This document shows, piece after piece, positions 37,274-46,688 of a DNA stretch of 64,000 nucleotides. The position numbers and the translations under genes were made by a program. The DNA lies in assembly GCF_001598215.1 (NCBI RefSeq), contig NZ_BCXJ01000002.1:434001-498000 (forward strand), given 5' to 3'. Within the stretch, counting starts at the first letter, position 1, and each line of letters opens with the position of its first letter. Under the pieces are notes generated by a model, which made no database searches, was not told where the DNA came from, and saw only the letters and a list, made by a program, of their open reading frames with translations. Origin of the DNA: Shouchella clausii (GTDB lineage Bacteria; Bacillota; Bacilli; Bacillales; Bacillaceae_D).

Positions 37274-37293
37274 AACAATAGTAAACAAATAGA

Positions 37294-37379
37294 TTCCACT
37301 AGGGGTGCTTCGTGCTGAGAAAAGGTTCGCCTTTAACTCTTCAACCTGATCTAGTTCATACTAGCGTAGGGAAGTGGAA
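37294..37379 (+). promoter_or_regulatory. TPP riboswitch (THI element)
   Basis: All landmarks are present: GGGGTGC, GTGCTGAGA, AACCTGATCTAGTT, ATACTAGCGTAGGGAAG, closed by a P1 stem TTCCACT (37294-37300) with AGTGGAA (37373-37379). It lies upstream of thiD and senses thiamin pyrophosphate. Confidence 0.97.
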
Positions 37380-37410
37380 ACGTAAAAAATACATTTGTTT
37401 TTTACATTAC

Positions 37411-37446
37411 AACAGTCGCCTCCACAAGAACAGGCGGCTGTTTTTT
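37411..37446 (+). terminator. Terminator of the TPP riboswitch expression platform
   Basis: AACAGTCGCCT (37411-37421) pairs with AGGCGGCTGTT (37432-37442), followed by a T run, 17 bases before thiD. Ligand binding would allow this hairpin and end transcription early. Confidence 0.85.
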
Positions 37447-37462
37447 ATTTTAGACAGAAAGG

Positions 37463-38299
37463 ATGATGGTGTTGTCAACGATTTATCGCGCCTTAACGAT
37501 CGCCGGAACCGATCCTACAGGAGGAGCTGGCATCCAAGCCGATCTCAAGACTTTTCAAGAATTAGAAGTGTATGGAATGAGTGTGATTACCTCTTTAGTG
37601 GCGCAAAATACGACAGGTGTACGGGCCATCCACCACGTGCCTCTTGAATTTATCGACCAACAATTCCAAGCGGTTGTCGATGATATTTATCCAAGCGCTA
37701 TTAAAACCGGCATGATCGCGCTCCCAGAAATGATGGAACTTCTACAACAACAGCTAAATTCCCACAAAAACGTCCCTTATGTTTGCGACCCAGTGATGAT
37801 GGCCAAAAACGGCGACCCACTGCTAGAAAAGCATGTACGCGCTAAGCTTCGAGAGTCACTTGTGCCTTTAGCAACGATTGTGACGCCTAATATTGCAGAA
37901 GCTGAAGATTTAATTGACATGAAAATTGATGATGTTGACGATATGGAAAAAGCAGCCATACGGATTGTCAAAGAATTAGGGGCACAAAGCGTTGTTGTGA
38001 AAGGGGGAAGTTTAACAGGCGATGCGGTTGATGTGTTTTACAGTAAAGAGACCGGATTGTTTAAACTTGATGCGCCCCGTACGGATACAAAACATACACA
38101 TGGGACAGGCTGTACCTTCTCAGCGGCTATTTGTGCACAATTGGCTAAAGGCATAGGGCTATTGAGTGCAGTCCAAAAAGCAAAAGTTTTTACAGCAGAT
38201 GCCATCACATGGTCTTTGCAGATCGGGAATGGTTATGGCCCGACCAACCATTGGGGTCATCGACTCAATGGGCTACCAGGTAAAAACGCTAGCCAATAA
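37463..38299 (+). CDS. thiD: Hydroxymethylpyrimidine/phosphomethylpyrimidine kinase
   Basis: A ~278-residue ribokinase-fold kinase that phosphorylates HMP and HMP-P for thiamin synthesis. Substrate loop: ALTIAGTDPTGGAGIQADLKTF; QNTTGVRAIHHVP; PVMMAKNGDPLL; and the anion hole DTKHTHGTGCTFSAAI. ATG (37463), ATG (37466), GTG (37469) and TTG (37472) follow each other; GAAAGG is nearest the first, so the later GTG may be the true start. Controlled by the upstream TPP riboswitch. The 3' end overlaps the convergent WYL-like gene by 11 bases. Confidence 0.94.
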   Translation: MMVLSTIYRALTIAGTDPTGGAGIQADLKTFQELEVYGMSVITSLVAQNTTGVRAIHHVPLEFIDQQFQAVVDDIYPSAIKTGMIALPEMMELLQQQLNSHKNVPYVCDPVMMAKNGDPLLEKHVRAKLRESLVPLATIVTPNIAEAEDLIDMKIDDVDDMEKAAIRIVKELGAQSVVVKGGSLTGDAVDVFYSKETGLFKLDAPRTDTKHTHGTGCTFSAAICAQLAKGIGLLSAVQKAKVFTADAITWSLQIGNGYGPTNHWGHRLNGLPGKNASQ

Positions 38300-38519
38300 G
38301 GGAACGATTCCCACGTTTATTTGTCGCCCAGGCGCATGACAGGATATGGTCGAGTGCGAATGCTCTGTACGCATTTTTTAAATGGCAATAACAAAAAGCA
38401 TGCGTCTCGGTAACGGTGTATACCGTAACTTCCCTTTGCGTTAACTTTTTATTTTTTGCTTCATAGATGAGTTCTACCCGTCCATGCTCAGTAGCAGCCC
38501 TGTTTAATAACCGGATCAT
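38289..38519 (-). CDS. Small WYL-like protein under LexA/SOS-type control
   Basis: A 76-residue protein, MIRLLNRAATEHGRVELIYEAKNKKLTQREVTVY..., that looks like a stand-alone, shortened WYL domain. It has a beta-rich core with LIYEAK, a QREV strand, AFCYCHLKNAYRAFALDHIL and no helix-turn-helix. WYL domains bind nucleic acid or nucleotide ligands and regulate defence and DNA-damage genes. ATG 38519 has GGAG upstream; a GTG at 38528 is in frame but too close to it. The promoter carries a LexA box in its spacer, so DNA damage should induce it. The function is not known; it might instead be a distant YolD-like protein. Confidence 0.7.
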   Translation of the reverse strand: MIRLLNRAATEHGRVELIYEAKNKKLTQREVTVYTVTETHAFCYCHLKNAYRAFALDHILSCAWATNKRGNRSLIG

Positions 38520-38543
38520 ATCGGTCACACTCCTTTTAGTTTC

Positions 38544-38572
38544 ATTATAATGAGCGAACGAATGTTCGTCAA
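38544..38572 (-). promoter_or_regulatory. sigma-A promoter of the WYL-like gene
   Basis: On the minus strand TTGACG (38572-38567), a 17-base spacer, TATAAT (38549-38544), 24 bases upstream of the ATG. This is one of the best sigma-A promoters in the window. Confidence 0.85.
38555..38568. promoter_or_regulatory. LexA (SOS, Cheo) box
   Basis: CGAACGAATGTTCG fits the Bacillus consensus CGAACRNRYGTTYG/C at every position and occupies the spacer between -35 and -10. A weaker second copy, AGAATATTTGTTCG (38581-38594, 12 of 14 on the other strand), lies just upstream of -35. Confidence 0.85.
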
Positions 38573-38604
38573 TAGAAATAAGAATATTTGTTCGCTAAAG
38601 TTCT

Positions 38605-38640
38605 CCCGCATCTTTAATGAAAAGAATGCGGGCTTTCTGT
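38605..38640 (+). terminator. Hairpin beyond the WYL-like promoter
   Basis: CCCGCAT (38605-38611) pairs with ATGCGGG (38626-38632), followed by CTTTCTGTTTT. It could end plus-strand transcripts reading through from thiD. Confidence 0.55.
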
Positions 38641-38735
38641 TTTAAAATCTTTTATTGTGCTTAAATCCTCCTTGTTTCCCATTCCTTCTTCCTAACATCA
38701 ACGTATTTATTTTCATGGCTTTTTGTTCTAGTTCA

Positions 38736-38764
38736 TAGACGCATACATGGGAGTTAAGTATAAT
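38736..38764 (+). promoter_or_regulatory. Promoter of the BCCT transporter gene
   Basis: TAGACG (38736-38741), a 17-base spacer, TATAAT (38759-38764), and a leader of about 95 bases with no recognisable riboswitch. Confidence 0.75.
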
Positions 38765-38868
38765 GGGAAAAGTATTTGGAAATGACCTCCCAGGTTATAA
38801 ACGCGAATAAATGGGTATGTAAAAGTTTATTCCGTCATCACAGTTGATTTCAAACAAGGAGCGCACTA

Positions 38869-40530
38869 ATGAATTCAAATGACACACGAACGAAGATTGA
38901 CCCCGTATTTTACTGGGTGCTTGGCATCCTCCTAATCTTTATTGCTTTTGGCATCTTTGCTCCGGCGCGTCTTGAAGCCATTACGGCCGCTGCCCAAGCC
39001 TTTATTGCCGATCGGTTTGGCTGGTATTACTTAATTGTCGTTACCTTCTTTTTGCTCGTTTGCCTCTTTTTCGTCTTTAGCCCTTATGGAAAGATACGCT
39101 TAGGCAAGGAGGAAGACCGACCTGAATACAGTTACCTAACGTGGTTTGCTTTTTTATTTAGCGCCGGGCTTGGCGTCGGACTTCTGTTTTTCGGGGCAGC
39201 AGAACCAATTGCTCATTATGCAGTGAGCTCACCGACTGTAGAAGAAAGAACGGGAGCAGCAGCGCTAGAGTCAATGAAGTACGTATTTCTACATTGGGGC
39301 TTTCATGGTTGGGCCATTTATGCGCTTGTGGCGATTTGTTTGGCTTACTTTAATTTCCGCAAAGAACAACCTGGCCTGATTAGCGCGACGCTGTCGCCAC
39401 TAATCAATCCAAATGGCTTCGTCGGCAAAACGATCGATGTGATCGCTATTATTGCCACATTGTCGGGAATTGCAACGACGCTCGGATTTGGGGCAGCACA
39501 AATGAACGGCGGCATCTCCTTCCTGACAAACCTAGAAAACAGCTTTATGCTCCAGCTAGTGATTATTGTGGTTATTACTGTGCTTTTCCTCATTTCGTCA
39601 TCTACTGGACTTGATAAAGGAATTCGTATTTTAAGCACTGTCAATATGACACTTGTTGTGCTTATGCTGCTGTTTTTCGCGATATTTGGCGCAACTATGT
39701 ACTCGTTAAATCTATTCACAAATACACTTGGTCAGTACATACAGTCCATGCCTGAACTGAGTTTTACCATCGCTCCAAACAGCGCAGAACACCGTGCTTG
39801 GATTAATGCGTGGACCTTGTTTTATTGGGCCTGGTGGATGGCATGGTCTCCTTACGTTGGCACATTTATCGCCCGCGTATCAAGAGGCCGAACACTGCGA
39901 GAGTTTGTCATAGGTGTACTGCTTGTTCCTTCGCTACTAGGCTTTGTTTGGTTTTCTTTCCTAGGGGGGACATCGATTGCTGTCGAGTCTTCGGGCGCTG
40001 CCACGATCTCAACATTGGCTAATGAAGAGATGCTGTTCGGCGTGTTAAGCACAATGCCTTTTAGCACCATTACTTCCTATATAACGATCTTTTTAATCGC
40101 TGTATTTTTTATTACATCAGCTGATTCAGCAACATTTGTGCTAGGAAGCCAGTCTACAAGAGGATCATTAAATCCACCTAACAAAATTAAAATAACGTGG
40201 GGACTGTTAATGTCAGCGACTGCCGCTGTCCTCCTCTATAGCGGTGGCCTGCAAGCTTTGCAAAACACGATGATCGTCGTGGCGTTTCCTTTTTCCATTA
40301 TCATCGTGCTTATGGTGATTTCTCTTTTAAAAGCACTGCGCCAAGAAGGGCTAAAAGAACAGGTCAAAGAGCGGCGGCTACGGCGTGAATTGGTCGAGCT
40401 TCGCAACTTTAAAAACAAGCATGAACGCGAAGAGAAAAAACGCTTAAAACAGGAACAAAAAAAACAGCACAAACGTGCCGCCTCAAAAAGCAATCACCAA
40501 AAAACAAAACCACCAAAAAAGAACGACTAA
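38869..40530 (+). CDS. BCCT family betaine/choline/carnitine transporter
   Basis: A 553-residue, 12-helix secondary transporter. Family landmarks: FSAGLGVGLLFFGAAEPIAHY in TM3, the tryptophan-rich TM8 box FYWAWWMAWSPYVGTFIARVSRGRT, and ISSSTGLDKGIRILS. It takes up glycine betaine or related trimethylammonium solutes for osmotic protection, like OpuD or BetL. The last ~60 residues form a very basic cytosolic tail (RRLRRELVELRNFK, KKRLKQEQKKQHKR). In such carriers this tail can sense osmotic stress. GGAGCG ribosome-binding site. Exact substrate uncertain. Confidence 0.92.
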   Translation: MNSNDTRTKIDPVFYWVLGILLIFIAFGIFAPARLEAITAAAQAFIADRFGWYYLIVVTFFLLVCLFFVFSPYGKIRLGKEEDRPEYSYLTWFAFLFSAGLGVGLLFFGAAEPIAHYAVSSPTVEERTGAAALESMKYVFLHWGFHGWAIYALVAICLAYFNFRKEQPGLISATLSPLINPNGFVGKTIDVIAIIATLSGIATTLGFGAAQMNGGISFLTNLENSFMLQLVIIVVITVLFLISSSTGLDKGIRILSTVNMTLVVLMLLFFAIFGATMYSLNLFTNTLGQYIQSMPELSFTIAPNSAEHRAWINAWTLFYWAWWMAWSPYVGTFIARVSRGRTLREFVIGVLLVPSLLGFVWFSFLGGTSIAVESSGAATISTLANEEMLFGVLSTMPFSTITSYITIFLIAVFFITSADSATFVLGSQSTRGSLNPPNKIKITWGLLMSATAAVLLYSGGLQALQNTMIVVAFPFSIIIVLMVISLLKALRQEGLKEQVKERRLRRELVELRNFKNKHEREEKKRLKQEQKKQHKRAASKSNHQKTKPPKKND

Positions 40531-40572
40531 AAAGCTTGATACAGGCGATAACCTTTTTCACCATATATGCTA

Positions 40573-40597
40573 GGGCCAGCGTTCGCTGGCCCCATTT
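40573..40597. terminator. Terminator between the BCCT gene and narK
   Basis: GGGCCAGC-GTTC-GCTGGCCC followed by CATTTTTAT. A convergent location; likely serves the plus-strand gene and possibly the nas operon end. Confidence 0.8.
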
Positions 40598-40639
40598 TTA
40601 TCTTGCGTATGCCTCTTGCTTCTTTCCGTAGGACTGCTC

Positions 40640-41845
40640 TTAGATGGACGTCGTCTGCTTTGTCTCCGTCCATGCCTTCTTCCACGAGTGCTGAGCAAAC
40701 AGCAACAGCCCAAGGGCGAAACAGGCTGAAAGGGCGAATAAAAGAAATCCGCTAGCATACGTTCCTGTTATATCCTTAAACAAGCCAAGAATATTTGGCA
40801 AGAAAAAGCCGCCAACACCTCCGGCAGCCCCGACAATGCCAGTCACCATGCCGATTTCTTTGCGGAAACGCTGAGGGACAAGTTGAAACACAGCGCCGTT
40901 GCCCATGCCGAGACAGCCCATCCCTACAAATAACGCAGTGAGAGCAAAAGCAATAGGCGGGAGAAAACTAACGGCAAACATGCAAAGGGCTACGCCAACA
41001 AAAAGTACAGTGAGCAAGCGAGCGCCGCCAATTTTGTCAGCAATCAAACCGCCAACTGGACGTAATAAACTGCCCGCCGCAACGACAAGTGTGACAAACT
41101 CTCCTGCTCTTACCCCTGAAACAGCGTACTGGTTAACAAAGAAATAGCTTAAAAAGCTTGACAACCCTACAAATCCACCAAATGTAACACTGTAAAGCAA
41201 GCAAAAGTACCATGTATCCCGCTCTTGGAATACACGGAAATACACTTTTAACGGCTTCGGCGCTGGCTGGTTTGGTGGCTCCTTCGCCATAAGGATGTAA
41301 GAGATGAGCACAAGGGAAAGAGGGATAAGTGCTAGTCCCATCACGCCATTCCAACCGACCACTTCCGCTAGCCTTGGCCCGAACAATGTCGCAAATAAGG
41401 TGCCGCTATTTCCAGCTCCTGCTATTCCCATTGCCACCCCTTGTAAATGGGGTGGGTACCACCGGCTAGCCATTGGTAGTGAAGCTGAAAAACTAGCCCC
41501 TGCAACGCCAAGCAGCAGCCCGATCGCGACCAATTCTGACACGCTCGTGCCGAATAACCAGCCCCACAACAGCGGCACCATCGTTACAACCATCCCTGCT
41601 ATGCTCGTCTTTTTTGGCCCATAGCGATCTGTCAGAATGCCAACAAGGATACGAAAAACAGAGCCTGCTAAAATTGGAATCCCAACAATGAACCCAATTT
41701 GTGAAGCGGTCAAGCCAAAATCAGCAGTAATATATGCTCCAAGCGCACCAAGCAATACCCAAATCATAAAGCTTACATCGAAGTATAAAAAAGCGGAAAA
41801 CAACGAAGGCGCATGCCCGCTTTTACGCAACTCAGAAAGTTTCAT
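40640..41845 (-). CDS. narK: Nitrate/nitrite transporter, MFS (NarK/NasA family)
   Basis: A 401-residue MFS transporter with 12 predicted helices. Nitrate-porter signatures are seen in both halves: [33 protein letters not shown] and [35 protein letters not shown]. The start ATG overlaps the nasC stop (ATGA). As last gene of the nas operon it supplies nitrate for assimilation, the role of nasA in B. subtilis. Confidence 0.94.
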   Translation of the reverse strand: MKLSELRKSGHAPSLFSAFLYFDVSFMIWVLLGALGAYITADFGLTASQIGFIVGIPILAGSVFRILVGILTDRYGPKKTSIAGMVVTMVPLLWGWLFGTSVSELVAIGLLLGVAGASFSASLPMASRWYPPHLQGVAMGIAGAGNSGTLFATLFGPRLAEVVGWNGVMGLALIPLSLVLISYILMAKEPPNQPAPKPLKVYFRVFQERDTWYFCLLYSVTFGGFVGLSSFLSYFFVNQYAVSGVRAGEFVTLVVAAGSLLRPVGGLIADKIGGARLLTVLFVGVALCMFAVSFLPPIAFALTALFVGMGCLGMGNGAVFQLVPQRFRKEIGMVTGIVGAAGGVGGFFLPNILGLFKDITGTYASGFLLFALSACFALGLLLFAQHSWKKAWTETKQTTSI

Positions 41846-44001
41846 GTTCCTAACACTCCTTCCATTTGCTCGTGAATAACTAATGGTTCGGCCCTTACTG
41901 AACTAACTTTAAAAGCTGGCATGCGACAATCAGGATCTAAATTGCCTGTAATTATACGATTGACGTTTTGCTTGCCACTCCAGTGAAAGGGGACAAAAAT
42001 AGTGTCCTCACGAATCGTTTCTGTAAAATGACAACGGACGATCATACTGCCTTGTTTAGTAGTCAGCTTGATAAGTGCTTGATCAGCGATTCCATGCTTT
42101 TTAGCAGTGCCTGGATGTATTTCTGCAAAAGATTCAAAGCTTCGCGCCATAAGGGAGGCGCTATTTCTTGTCTGTACGCCAGTCAAATAGTGAGCAAGGA
42201 CTCTGCCTGTCGTTAAATAAAGAGGATAATCTCGACTTGGTTCTTCTTTTGGCACAGGCGCCTCATTCGGAACAACGGTCATAAGCGCTTTTTTGTTTGG
42301 ACGATAAAAACAATCCGCAAATAACATTGGCGTCCCTGGATGTTCCAGGCTAGGGCATGGCCAAAAAATCCCCTTTTCTTTCCTAAGCCGCTCATACGTG
42401 ATTCCATAGTAGTCAGCGATTCCGCCTTTGCTGGCCATTCTTAATTCAGTAAAGATGTCTTCCGCACAGGAATAGGAAAAATCATTTCCTTTGCCAAGAG
42501 CAGCAGCAATGTTACAGATAATTTGCCAATCATGTCGGGCTTCTCCATAAGGGGCCATGCTAGCTTCGCGCAACGTCACTCTGCCTTCTACATTTGTCAT
42601 CGTTCCTTCATCTTCTAAATAAGATGTTGATGGCAAGATCAAGTCAGCAAGCTGAGCTGTTTCAGAGACAAACAAATCGACAGCGACAAGAAATTTCAGC
42701 TTTTTTAAAGCGTTTTTGACAAAATCGGCTTGTGGATGGGATACTACCGGATTGGAGCACATTAAAAGCATTCCGGTAATTTCCCCCTTGTCTGCTTTTT
42801 CCATCATTTCAAAAGCAGAGACACCCTTCCTTGGCAACTGTTCAGGCAAAATCCCCCAAATAGCGGCAACATGAGCGCGATGTGCTTCATTTTCGATTGA
42901 ACGGTATCCTGGAAGCTGATCGGCTTTTTGACCATGTTCCCTTGCCCCTTGGCCGTTACTTTGTCCAGTAACCGCCGCAAATCCACAGGCATGTTTGCCT
43001 AACTTCCCTGTAACCATTAGAACATTCAGGAAATTGCGGACAGCCATTGATCCGTTTGTTTGCTGCTCAACGCCTCTTGCCGTAAAAATCATCCCTGTTC
43101 TTGCCTTAGCAAATGTTTCAGCCGCCTTGATGATCACATCGCCACAGACGCCTGTTTGCTCGGCTATGTTTTCAAGTTTAAGCTTGTCAATATGGGCTTT
43201 GACTTCCTCAAACCCTTCAACCCGTTTTTGGATGAAAGCGGCATTTTCGTAGCCACCTTCCAAGATACATTTCAACAACCCATTTGCTAAAGCCGCGTCT
43301 GTACCTGGTTTTAGCTTTATGTGCAAATCGGCCAGCTGCGCAGTTGCCGTTTCCCTTGGATCAACAACAATCAGAAAAGCGCCGTTCTTTTTCGCTTCTT
43401 CAATGTAAGGCATCAGCGTTGGTTGGCATTCAGCTAAATTAGTTCCTACCAACATCACACATTCCGCAAACAGAACGTCTTCAAGCGAATTGGTTAAACC
43501 TCGATCTATTCCAAATGCAGATGTAGCAGCTGAAGCAGCAGCCGACATACAAAGCCGTCCGTTATAGTCAATATGCCTTGATTTCAAGGCTACACGGGCA
43601 AATTTCCCAAGCAAATATGCTTCTTCATTTGTAATTGAGGCGCTTCCATATACGGCCATTGCATCATGCCCATCTTTTTGTTGAATCGCCTGAACGTTTT
43701 CAGCGATTTGTTTCAGTGCATCATCCCAACTAATGGGCAGCCATGTTCCATTTACTTTGGCCAGCGGTTGTGTAAGCCGATTGGCATGAAATGCGTGTTG
43801 GTGAGCATTCAGCCCTTTTACACATAAACGGCCTTTAGATGTAGGATTCTCTATGCCAACAACGTCGTATGATGTTTTATGTTCGTACTTGCGTTCAATC
43901 AATTGCATCTTGCATTGTACACTACAAAAAGGGCATTGGCTGTTATAGACGATTTCACGATCAGGCGCTTGTCTTTTTTCCTGCAAATGGGCAGACTGCA
44001 T
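41842..44001 (-). CDS. nasC: Assimilatory nitrate reductase, catalytic (Mo) subunit
   Basis: A 719-residue molybdopterin (bis-MGD) oxidoreductase. The N-terminal [4Fe-4S] site is [10 protein letters not shown]...[12 protein letters not shown], followed by [21 protein letters not shown]. The C-terminal molydopterin dinucleotide-binding domain ([22 protein letters not shown]) is complete. It reduces nitrate to nitrite in the cytoplasm using electrons from NasB. A TTG at 44025 is possible, but ATG 44001 with GGAGGG upstream is preferred. Length fits B. subtilis NasC. Confidence 0.95.
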   Translation of the reverse strand: MQSAHLQEKRQAPDREIVYNSQCPFCSVQCKMQLIERKYEHKTSYDVVGIENPTSKGRLCVKGLNAHQHAFHANRLTQPLAKVNGTWLPISWDDALKQIAENVQAIQQKDGHDAMAVYGSASITNEEAYLLGKFARVALKSRHIDYNGRLCMSAAASAATSAFGIDRGLTNSLEDVLFAECVMLVGTNLAECQPTLMPYIEEAKKNGAFLIVVDPRETATAQLADLHIKLKPGTDAALANGLLKCILEGGYENAAFIQKRVEGFEEVKAHIDKLKLENIAEQTGVCGDVIIKAAETFAKARTGMIFTARGVEQQTNGSMAVRNFLNVLMVTGKLGKHACGFAAVTGQSNGQGAREHGQKADQLPGYRSIENEAHRAHVAAIWGILPEQLPRKGVSAFEMMEKADKGEITGMLLMCSNPVVSHPQADFVKNALKKLKFLVAVDLFVSETAQLADLILPSTSYLEDEGTMTNVEGRVTLREASMAPYGEARHDWQIICNIAAALGKGNDFSYSCAEDIFTELRMASKGGIADYYGITYERLRKEKGIFWPCPSLEHPGTPMLFADCFYRPNKKALMTVVPNEAPVPKEEPSRDYPLYLTTGRVLAHYLTGVQTRNSASLMARSFESFAEIHPGTAKKHGIADQALIKLTTKQGSMIVRCHFTETIREDTIFVPFHWSGKQNVNRIITGNLDPDCRMPAFKVSSVRAEPLVIHEQMEGVLGT

Positions 44002-44037
44002 TCGAGTATGATCCCTCCACTCCAAATTTTTATCTCT

Positions 44038-46341
44038 TTAAACGACTGGAATTCGTTCTGTCAGCTTACGGTTAAGTGCCGTTGTTTCCGCTAGCTGTTT
44101 ATTCAATTTTGCCTGGCAAGCAGTGTCAAACACGACTTCACGAACATGGACGGCGCCTTTACGTATAAGCCAAGCAGCGATATTTTCACTGTACTGCGCT
44201 GATTGCCTAAAGTATTGCAGCAACGCACAAGTAAGTTGAAAGGCTGCTTCAACAGAATGGTTCGTACAAATGAATTCAGAACCAATAGTGACTTCCCAGT
44301 TTAATGGCGACCGGGAGAGACGAATAGCAGCCAGCTCGTGACGACGACCAGCTAACGTAAAGCATACTTCTGTTTCTGCAGGAAAAGGCACACAATCAAA
44401 TAAATCGAGCAGCCTTTCAGCCAAGTGCCTCCCTTCCGGCCAGCTATAGTGGCTTTCGTCAATAGCAACCCGCAAACGATTGCCTGCCAAAACAACAGGC
44501 GGCATGCCTAGCTGTTCAAAGACGTCTGGCAGTTGCTTTTCTGTCAACCCTCTCAGCTGCACTTGGTTGCGTGCTGAAAAATGGATTCTCGGCAATTGCA
44601 GTTCCTTAGCCGTTAGGGCAAATTGTTTTAATTGGTCAGTGCTCAAGCTGCCAGCAATGTGAGGGGGTGCAATTGTATAACTGCCATCGTTTTCTTGTTT
44701 TCCATTTAGTACCTTTGGCGCTACCTTAGGGAAGAACATGCCTGCATAATAGGCAGACGCCTCTCGGCAGATTCGGCACCCACTTTTGTTTTTCCAGCCT
44801 AGCTTTTGGCTCATTTCAGAAAACGCAACGAGCTGCTTCTCGACGATTGATTGGGCGACTTGTTGTTCGGTCAGTGACGTGCATGGGCATAACGGTGTTC
44901 TTTCAGCTATATCGACAGTGGTTTGCAACTGTCCACCCATAAAGCTTTCTAGCATAGCGGCAACTCTCGCCTCGCATCCACCGCATGAACTTGCCGCTTT
45001 TGTTTCTGCTTTTATCTTTCCGACTGTGTGCTGTCCAGCTGCCATTGCCTTCATAATGTCGCCCTTTGATACAGCATTACAATGGCAAATGAGATGAGAA
45101 GCTGGCTGAGAAGCTAGCTCTCGTTCTAATGCTGTTCCGTCTTCTGTTAACAGGTGCGTCTTTTCGTCATCTGACAATGGCGTGTTTACCCGGATCAACT
45201 GCAACAGCTGGTCGCTTTGACGGGTATCGCCAATCAATACTGCTCCGGCAAGGCACTCCCCTTTAAAAAGGAGTTTCTTATACTGCCCAGTAATTTCGTT
45301 TAAAGTTGTCAAGACAGTATAAGAGCGAGAACCTGTCGCATCGCCTGCAGAAAAGACGTTCACACCTGATATTTTTAATTGTGCAGCTAACACAGTGCCG
45401 TTATAATACAGCCCAGGCTGCCCACAAAGCTCACGGGCCAGCACTTTTGCTTGTTCATATAAGGGCGACACTAACCCATAGCTGATTCCGTTATGTTCAG
45501 CACATTCCCCAACGGCATACACACCTGAAACGTCCGTGCGTAGGCGGTCGTCAACGACAATTCCCCGCTTTGTTGGAATGTTGCTTTCCTTGGCAATGGC
45601 AATGTTCGGCCGGACCCCAGCTGCCATGACAACAAAATCAGCAGAAAGAGACGTCCCATCTTGAAAACCAAGACCTGTTACTCGCTCTTCGCCGATCATT
45701 TCCGCAGTTTGTTTTTTTAACAAAAAGCGAATCCCTTTGCTCTCGAGTTTCTGTTTCAACAGCCTGGCGGCAGTTTCGTCGAGCTGCCGCTCCATAATTC
45801 GGCCAGAAAGATGAATAACGCTAACGTCAATGCCTAAATGAGACAATCCTTGGGCGGCTTCAAGACCAAGCAAACCACCACCAATGACAGCCGCTTTTTG
45901 GCAACGAGTAGCCCATTCAGCTAACTGTTCACAGTCACGGACTGTTCGAAAAACAAATACGCCTTCTTTCTCCACCCCTGGCACTGGTAGGACAAAAGGC
46001 TCCGAGCCAGTAGCGATCACTAGCTTATCGTAAGCCCATTCCCCTTTGTCCGTATACACTTTCTGGGCCACAGTGTCAATTCTGGTCGCTTTCTCCCCTA
46101 ATCGCAGCTCAATGCCATGGTCAACATACCATTGGGACGGATGGATGCCGATGCTTTGAAGCGTCTGTTTCCCTTGCAAAACGGAGGAAAGCAAGATGCG
46201 GTTGTAGCTCGGGCGATCTTCCTCAGATAGAATCGTAATCGCAAACTGGTACGGAGCTAGTTTTAACACTTCCTCAACAACGCGGACGCCTGCCATGCCA
46301 TTGCCAATAAAGACAAGGCGCTGTCTTGACTCCCGGCCCAT
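44038..46341 (-). CDS. nasB: Assimilatory nitrate reductase electron-transfer subunit (NirB-like)
   Basis: A 767-residue flavoprotein related to NirB. FAD site: LVFIGNGMAGVRVVEEVL; NADH site: AAVIGGGLLGLEAAQGL; GVYAVGECAEH; a BFD-type [2Fe-2S] region (CHCNAVSKGD, ASSCGGCEARV) and a second cysteine set (CPCTSL, CRICREA). The C-terminal part resembles the nitrite reductase half-domain but lacks the C-x5-C/C-x3-C siroheme-cluster cysteines found in the neighbouring nirB product. It should therefore pass NADH electrons to NasC. ATG 46341 has GGAG at 7 bases; an earlier ATG (46365) overlaps the nirD stop. Confidence 0.92.
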   Translation of the reverse strand: MGRESRQRLVFIGNGMAGVRVVEEVLKLAPYQFAITILSEEDRPSYNRILLSSVLQGKQTLQSIGIHPSQWYVDHGIELRLGEKATRIDTVAQKVYTDKGEWAYDKLVIATGSEPFVLPVPGVEKEGVFVFRTVRDCEQLAEWATRCQKAAVIGGGLLGLEAAQGLSHLGIDVSVIHLSGRIMERQLDETAARLLKQKLESKGIRFLLKKQTAEMIGEERVTGLGFQDGTSLSADFVVMAAGVRPNIAIAKESNIPTKRGIVVDDRLRTDVSGVYAVGECAEHNGISYGLVSPLYEQAKVLARELCGQPGLYYNGTVLAAQLKISGVNVFSAGDATGSRSYTVLTTLNEITGQYKKLLFKGECLAGAVLIGDTRQSDQLLQLIRVNTPLSDDEKTHLLTEDGTALERELASQPASHLICHCNAVSKGDIMKAMAAGQHTVGKIKAETKAASSCGGCEARVAAMLESFMGGQLQTTVDIAERTPLCPCTSLTEQQVAQSIVEKQLVAFSEMSQKLGWKNKSGCRICREASAYYAGMFFPKVAPKVLNGKQENDGSYTIAPPHIAGSLSTDQLKQFALTAKELQLPRIHFSARNQVQLRGLTEKQLPDVFEQLGMPPVVLAGNRLRVAIDESHYSWPEGRHLAERLLDLFDCVPFPAETEVCFTLAGRRHELAAIRLSRSPLNWEVTIGSEFICTNHSVEAAFQLTCALLQYFRQSAQYSENIAAWLIRKGAVHVREVVFDTACQAKLNKQLAETTALNRKLTERIPVV

Positions 46342-46364
46342 CCAATCACTCCTTTTAATAAGCA

Positions 46365-46688
46365 TTAAATAAACACATAAATATTGTCTCCTTCAACTTT
46401 CACAGTAAAACAGGCTACGTTTCCTTGATCTCCACCTTGCGCGCTGCCCGTTTTCATGCAAATCTTCCAATCATGCAGCGGACAATAAACATAATTGCCG
46501 CTAACAATGCCTTCGGACAGGGGCCCGCCTTTATGAGGACATTTGTTGTCAAGAATACGAACGGAACCATCCTCTTGCATAAATAAAGCAAGTTCCCTCC
46601 CTTCGATTTCGACTTTCTTTCCTAATCCGACAGTCAGCTCATTTCGATTGGCGACAAACACTTTTCTAACAGCTTCCACGAATGCCAT
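46365..46688 (-). CDS. nirD: Nitrite reductase small subunit (Rieske-type)
   Basis: A 107-residue Rieske [2Fe-2S] protein: CPHKGGPLSEG and CPLHDWKICMKTG supply the Cys-His pairs. Partner of NirB in NADH-dependent nitrite reduction to ammonium (NasE in B. subtilis). The ATG overlaps the nirB stop as TGATG, with AGGAGG 6 bases upstream. Confidence 0.95.
   Translation of the reverse strand: MAFVEAVRKVFVANRNELTVGLGKKVEIEGRELALFMQEDGSVRILDNKCPHKGGPLSEGIVSGNYVYCPLHDWKICMKTGSAQGGDQGNVACFTVKVEGDNIYVFI

Noticed and set aside
36853-37299. 148-residue minus-strand ORF over hbs
   Set aside because: It lies opposite the hbs gene and its promoter; the HU protein on the plus strand is unmistakable.
38765-38868. 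Riboswitch in the BCCT leader
   Set aside because: A ~100-base leader without recognisable aptamer motifs or a terminator.
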